A DNA stretch of 64,000 nt from Nitzschia sp. DOCU1 (lineage: Eukaryota; Bacillariophyta; Bacillariophyceae; Bacillariales; Bacillariaceae). Position numbers and translations under genes: made by a program. Position 1 is the first letter of the stretch, and every line of letters begins with the position of its first letter. This document shows, one piece after another, positions 62,756 through 64,000 of this stretch. The DNA lies in assembly GCA_951394045.1 (NCBI GenBank), contig OX595996.1, positions 248,001 to 312,000 of the forward strand, written 5' to 3'. The notes beneath the pieces are model-generated. The model did not search any database. It saw only the letters and a list, made by a program, of their open reading frames with translations, and had not been told where the DNA came from.

Positions 62756-63190
62756 TCATGAGCGCTCACCCCTGATACGCCTGGCAAGTTGTATGTCCTT
62801 AATCATAACAGTTACTCGTTTACCATGTTTAGCGCACATATTTGCATCTTCGAACACTTGTATCATGTAGGCTTCAGATGCTTGTTGGAGTGCTAGTATG
62901 GCTGATGCAGTGAATCGAAGGTTACAATGGAGATGGTACCGAACAATGGTTCGTAACAAAGATTGAAAATGCAATCGTTTGATTAATAATTTGGGGGGTT
63001 GGTAATGACGCACTTGACGAAGAGCTATTGCTCCCGGTCGATGCCTTCGTTTGGTAAGTTGGGTATGTGTTGACAATGCTCGTTGTTCCTGTCTGCTGAT
63101 CTCTGTTAGTTGATCACGACGTTGCCTGTTGCGTATAGCATTGTTGTTGTCGACCACAAACTTCTTAGGTGTTTGTTTGGTTCGTGCCAT
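62756..63190 (-). CDS. Highly divergent histone H3 variant (possible CENH3)
   Basis: Single exon, 144 aa from Met 63190. The tail begins [11 protein letters not shown], keeping the ARTKQT context of K4. The rest of the tail ([20 protein letters not shown]) is unlike any canonical H3 and lacks the K9/K27 ARKS motifs. The core is recognisably H3: [16 protein letters not shown] (alpha N), [16 protein letters not shown] (alpha 1), [20 protein letters not shown] (alpha 2) and [13 protein letters not shown] (C-terminus). Loop 1 ([10 protein letters not shown]) appears one residue longer than in canonical H3. A longer loop 1, a diverged alpha 1 and a novel tail are features of centromeric H3, but CENP-A proteins usually do not retain ARTKQT. 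Either a centromeric or a specialised H3. Confidence 0.85.
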   Translation of the reverse strand: MARTKQTPKKFVVDNNNAIRNRQRRDQLTEISRQEQRALSTHTQLTKRRHRPGAIALRQVRHYQPPKLLIKRLHFQSLLRTIVRYHLHCNLRFTASAILALQQASEAYMIQVFEDANMCAKHGKRVTVMIKDIQLARRIRGERS

Positions 63191-63542
63191 GTAGAGATAG
63201 CTATCATTAGTGTTTTGGTATTGTGACTGTGTGGGAAAGAAACGAATATGTATGACAAGTGTCGATGGGGGATTGAAGTTGTGTAAAACCTCGATGGGAA
63301 GCAAGAGATATGATAATGGAATTGTCGGGGTTCTTCGTAGATGCCGAAAAAGAAGTAACACAGAGAGCTTTGGGGGATTCTTTAATCAAAAGGGGCATAT
63401 GGTGACGTGGAAGTTGAAGACTGGTAAGTCGGATTCCTGGAGAAAGGAGAATCGTTTTTGTTCCAAGGAATGGTGGGACTGTGGAGAAGGGCGTATCAGG
63501 CAGGGCGGGGCAGCAGAGAAAGTCTGTGTACAGTATGTTGTA
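63191..63542. other. Intergenic, upstream of H3 variant
   Basis: Contains the H3 promoter. An open plus frame at 63210-63551 uses a non-convincing start and is antisense to the H3 leader. Not supported. Confidence 0.4.
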
Positions 63543-63600
63543 GCCGCCTAACGGGGCTTCCCTCCGGGAAGCACCTAATAGGCGGCAATTACGTTAGGTG
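63543..63600. repeat. Nested inverted repeats (hairpin)
   Basis: gccgccta (63543) pairs with taggcggc (63579), enclosing gcttccc-tcc-gggaagc (63556-63572). cctaacg (63547) can alternatively pair with cgttagg (63592). Such nested arms are typical of element ends or of strong structured RNA. A TATA-like sequence (tatataaat) follows at 63603. Confidence 0.75.
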
Positions 63601-63697
63601 CTATATAAATAGGAAAACATGAACAAGGTCTTTGCAGTTGAAATAGTACATAGATTGATACTGCATACATACTATGGAACGAACATACGTACTGTGA

Positions 63698-64000
63698 GCA
63701 AATGCTTTCGTTGTAACGAATGTCTTAGCTATACTATTACCCCGTGTTGTAGCACTAGCTTGGGGCTCTACCCAGCACGCCTTCTTCTCCATTTGGAATT
63801 CCCGCCGTATCGGCAGTCGTTGGGCCGGTCATTGCATCCAAGCCATCTGGCAATTTGCCTACGACATTTGGACCTTCCGTAACGATCATCTCCACCACTC
63901 GGACGCCCACCTCACTTTGCTGGACTCTGATGAACTTAACACCCAGATTGAACACCAGTGGGCCCTCGGCCCGGCCGGTCTGGCCCCACAGGACCGCTTC
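63698..64000 (+). mobile_element. Fragment resembling a retroelement ORF, runs off the edge
   Basis: A plus-strand frame open from about 63698 to the window end encodes LPRVVALAWGSTQHAFFSIW, IQAIWQFAYDIWTFRNDHLH and a Gln/Leu-rich continuation. The W-x(4)-W-x-x-R-N-x-x-L-H arrangement resembles the segment after reverse transcriptase in several diatom and oomycete retroelement-associated ORFs. That is from memory of such proteins and not certain. No ATG; it is truncated by the window end. Confidence 0.4.

Overview
The window looks like nuclear DNA of a pennate diatom. Seminavis robusta or a close relative is my guess, but nothing in the sequence proves the species. The reasons are: short GT-AG introns of about 70-135 bp; a plastid-type bipartite leader with an A-F cleavage context on an acyl-CoA synthetase; a CRAL-TRIO protein carrying the diatom-typical DUF6824 domain; receptor-type cyclase-phosphodiesterase fusions; a class C GPCR; and many recent tandem and segmental duplications. 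An assembly gap of 200 N lies at 16803-17002.

Left part (1-12.6 kb): an Era-type GTPase (minus strand), a decayed gene, a small hypothetical protein, a galactosyltransferase-like plus sulfotransferase-like locus, a cupin protein, a zinc-finger/HRDC protein and an ankyrin-repeat protein. Then comes a divergent pair of very large type II membrane proteins (8689-12561 minus, 13220-16576 plus) built from eight and five copies of the same extracellular module.

Middle part (17-34 kb): a decayed paralogue and then an intact copy of a secreted Cys-rich protein with a (TAGP)n spacer. A second Era GTPase follows, and the intact module plus Era is a segmental copy of the window's left end. Further on are a PP2C phosphatase, a histidine phosphatase, a plastid-targeted long-chain acyl-CoA synthetase and a coiled-coil protein resembling dynactin p24.

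34.5-49.7 kb: three tandem, same-strand genes for receptor-type guanylate cyclases. Each has TM, ectodomain, TM, class III cyclase and PDE domains, and remains of a fourth copy lie between the second and third. The three copies differ in intron content. Two share a near-identical patch suggesting gene conversion, and one carries a one-base frameshift at an A8 run. Each protein couples cyclic nucleotide synthesis and hydrolysis in one membrane receptor.

50-58.3 kb: a CRAL-TRIO/DUF6824 gene broken by an in-frame TAA, a four-exon leishmanolysin-like (M8) protease, and a seven-TM class C GPCR with a periplasmic-binding-protein-like ectodomain.

58.3-64 kb: a polypurine tract, a block of unfamiliar ORFs (one SET-like, one with a frame break), a highly divergent histone H3 variant that keeps the ARTKQT tail start, and at the right edge a hairpin followed by a fragment resembling a retroelement ORF. 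No tRNA, rRNA or CRISPR array was recognised.
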